The notes under the pieces: model-generated
The model's database searches: none
What the model was told of the DNA's origin: nothing
The model's input: the letters and a program-made list of their open reading frames with translations, nothing else
Origin: an uncultured Alphaproteobacteria bacterium
GTDB lineage: Bacteria; Pseudomonadota; Alphaproteobacteria; HIMB59; GCA-002718135
Direction of reading: 5' to 3'
Assembly (NCBI GenBank): GCA_902588745.1
Contig: CACIQI010000011.1
Span: 1 to 49,586 of the forward strand
Length of the DNA stretch: 49,586 nucleotides
Position numbers and translations under genes: made by a program
Part shown: one piece after another, positions 49,231-49,586 of the stretch
Layout of the letters: each line of letters opens with the position of its first letter
Numbering within the stretch: the stretch's first letter is position 1

Positions 49231-49586
49231 TTATAAATTTAAATTATTAAAATAATTATTACTACCTTTAAAACTTATATTTGAAGTTAAATTCCCACTA
49301 GCATACTTACTATGAACAATTAATTTAAGAGAATTTTTTTTTATTAATTTAATCAACCATTTTGGAAGAACTTTTCTTGTTTTTATTTCCATGATTATTG
49401 CACTATTACTGCTTAATCTTACATTGCTTTTAATATTAAATAAATCTTTCGCTGATGAAGATTTAATTGAGTGATCAAAACTTATTCTAATATCGTTACC
49501 TAATTTACTCTCATAAACTTCTCTATAGTATTCTATATTTACACAAGGAAATAATGAAAATTTTTTAATAAAAGTATTGAATTTTA
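49231..49586 (-). CDS. VTC-domain polyphosphate polymerase-like protein (5' end outside window)
   Basis: I translated this frame by hand: 117 codons to a TAA at 49231-49233, with the start beyond the window. FPCVNIEYYREVYESKLGNDI, RISFDHSIKSSS, AIIMEIKTRKVLPKWLIKLI and HSKYASGN fit the C-terminal half of the VTC/CYTH-type polyphosphate polymerase domain (the ExK strand and the late Lys/Ser patch). It would make or bind polyphosphate from NTP. It is transcribed towards the tRNA. Confidence 0.7.
   Translation of the reverse strand, partial: KFNTFIKKFSLFPCVNIEYYREVYESKLGNDIRISFDHSIKSSSAKDLFNIKSNVRLSSNSAIIMEIKTRKVLPKWLIKLIKKNSLKLIVHSKYASGNLTSNISFKGSNNYFNNLNL

Overview
The window is a dense, very AT-rich (roughly 28 to 30 percent GC by eye) stretch of bacterial chromosome with short intergenic gaps, many overlapping stop/start codons and few paralogues. 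The gene set (a DmdA-type DMSP demethylase, many DMT/EamA carriers, a complete ureDABCEFG operon with separate ureA, ureB and ureC, a photolyase-type FAD protein, an AlkB hydroxylase, several class III nucleotide cyclases) points to a streamlined, surface-ocean alphaproteobacterium such as SAR11 or the HIMB59/AEGEAN-169 type. That assignment is inference from gene content and composition; no rRNA gene is present.

Layout. 1-3983 (minus): a likely operon of class IV aminotransferase, sulfotransferase-like protein, hydratase-family enzyme, DCC-type thiol protein, PsiE-like membrane protein and a photolyase FAD domain that runs off the window edge. 4103-12231 (plus): MFS carrier, beta-hydroxyacid dehydrogenase, a 56-residue membrane protein, DmdA, two tandem DMT carriers, a GH127 beta-L-arabinofuranosidase-like enzyme and a DHDPS-family lyase/dehydratase; this looks like small-molecule and sugar catabolism. 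12276-18383: a cyclic-nucleotide signalling block with UPF0114 protein, adenylate cyclase, cyclic-nucleotide-gated MscS channel, six-helix voltage-gated K+ channel and a second cyclase fused to TolB-like and TPR regions. 18485-20375: tandem paralogous small membrane proteins, a peroxiredoxin-like protein and another membrane protein.

20377-31180 is the accessory region: a tyrosine recombinase with a dif-like inverted-repeat site directly upstream of its start, a CobB sirtuin, and a five-gene minus-strand operon: Cas4/RecB-like nuclease, cytosine-C5 methyltransferase, MORC/MutL-like GHKL ATPase, Z1-domain ATPase with an apparent LysM insertion, and a PD-(D/E)XK (DUF4420-type) nuclease. This matches the known class of MORC/MutL-associated restriction-modification systems but has unusual parts. 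A divergent 170-residue protein shares its promoter region, which holds a perfect 9-bp inverted repeat. Small unidentified genes follow.

31342-37181: an unidentified membrane-anchored protein, four small alpha/beta-barrel or NTF2-like proteins, then a MacA-MacB-type ABC efflux set with split ATPase and permease and a Spy-like insertion in the adaptor. 37314-44287: GMC oxidoreductase, MFS and DMT carriers, an AlkB-family hydroxylase, a NavBac-like channel with an atypical filter, bactofilin and small proteins. 44288-49089 (minus): urease operon, preceded by tRNA-Arg(CCU) and the 3' end of a VTC-type polyphosphate polymerase gene. No gap above about 300 bases lacks a gene. No CRISPR array, rRNA or insertion sequence was seen.
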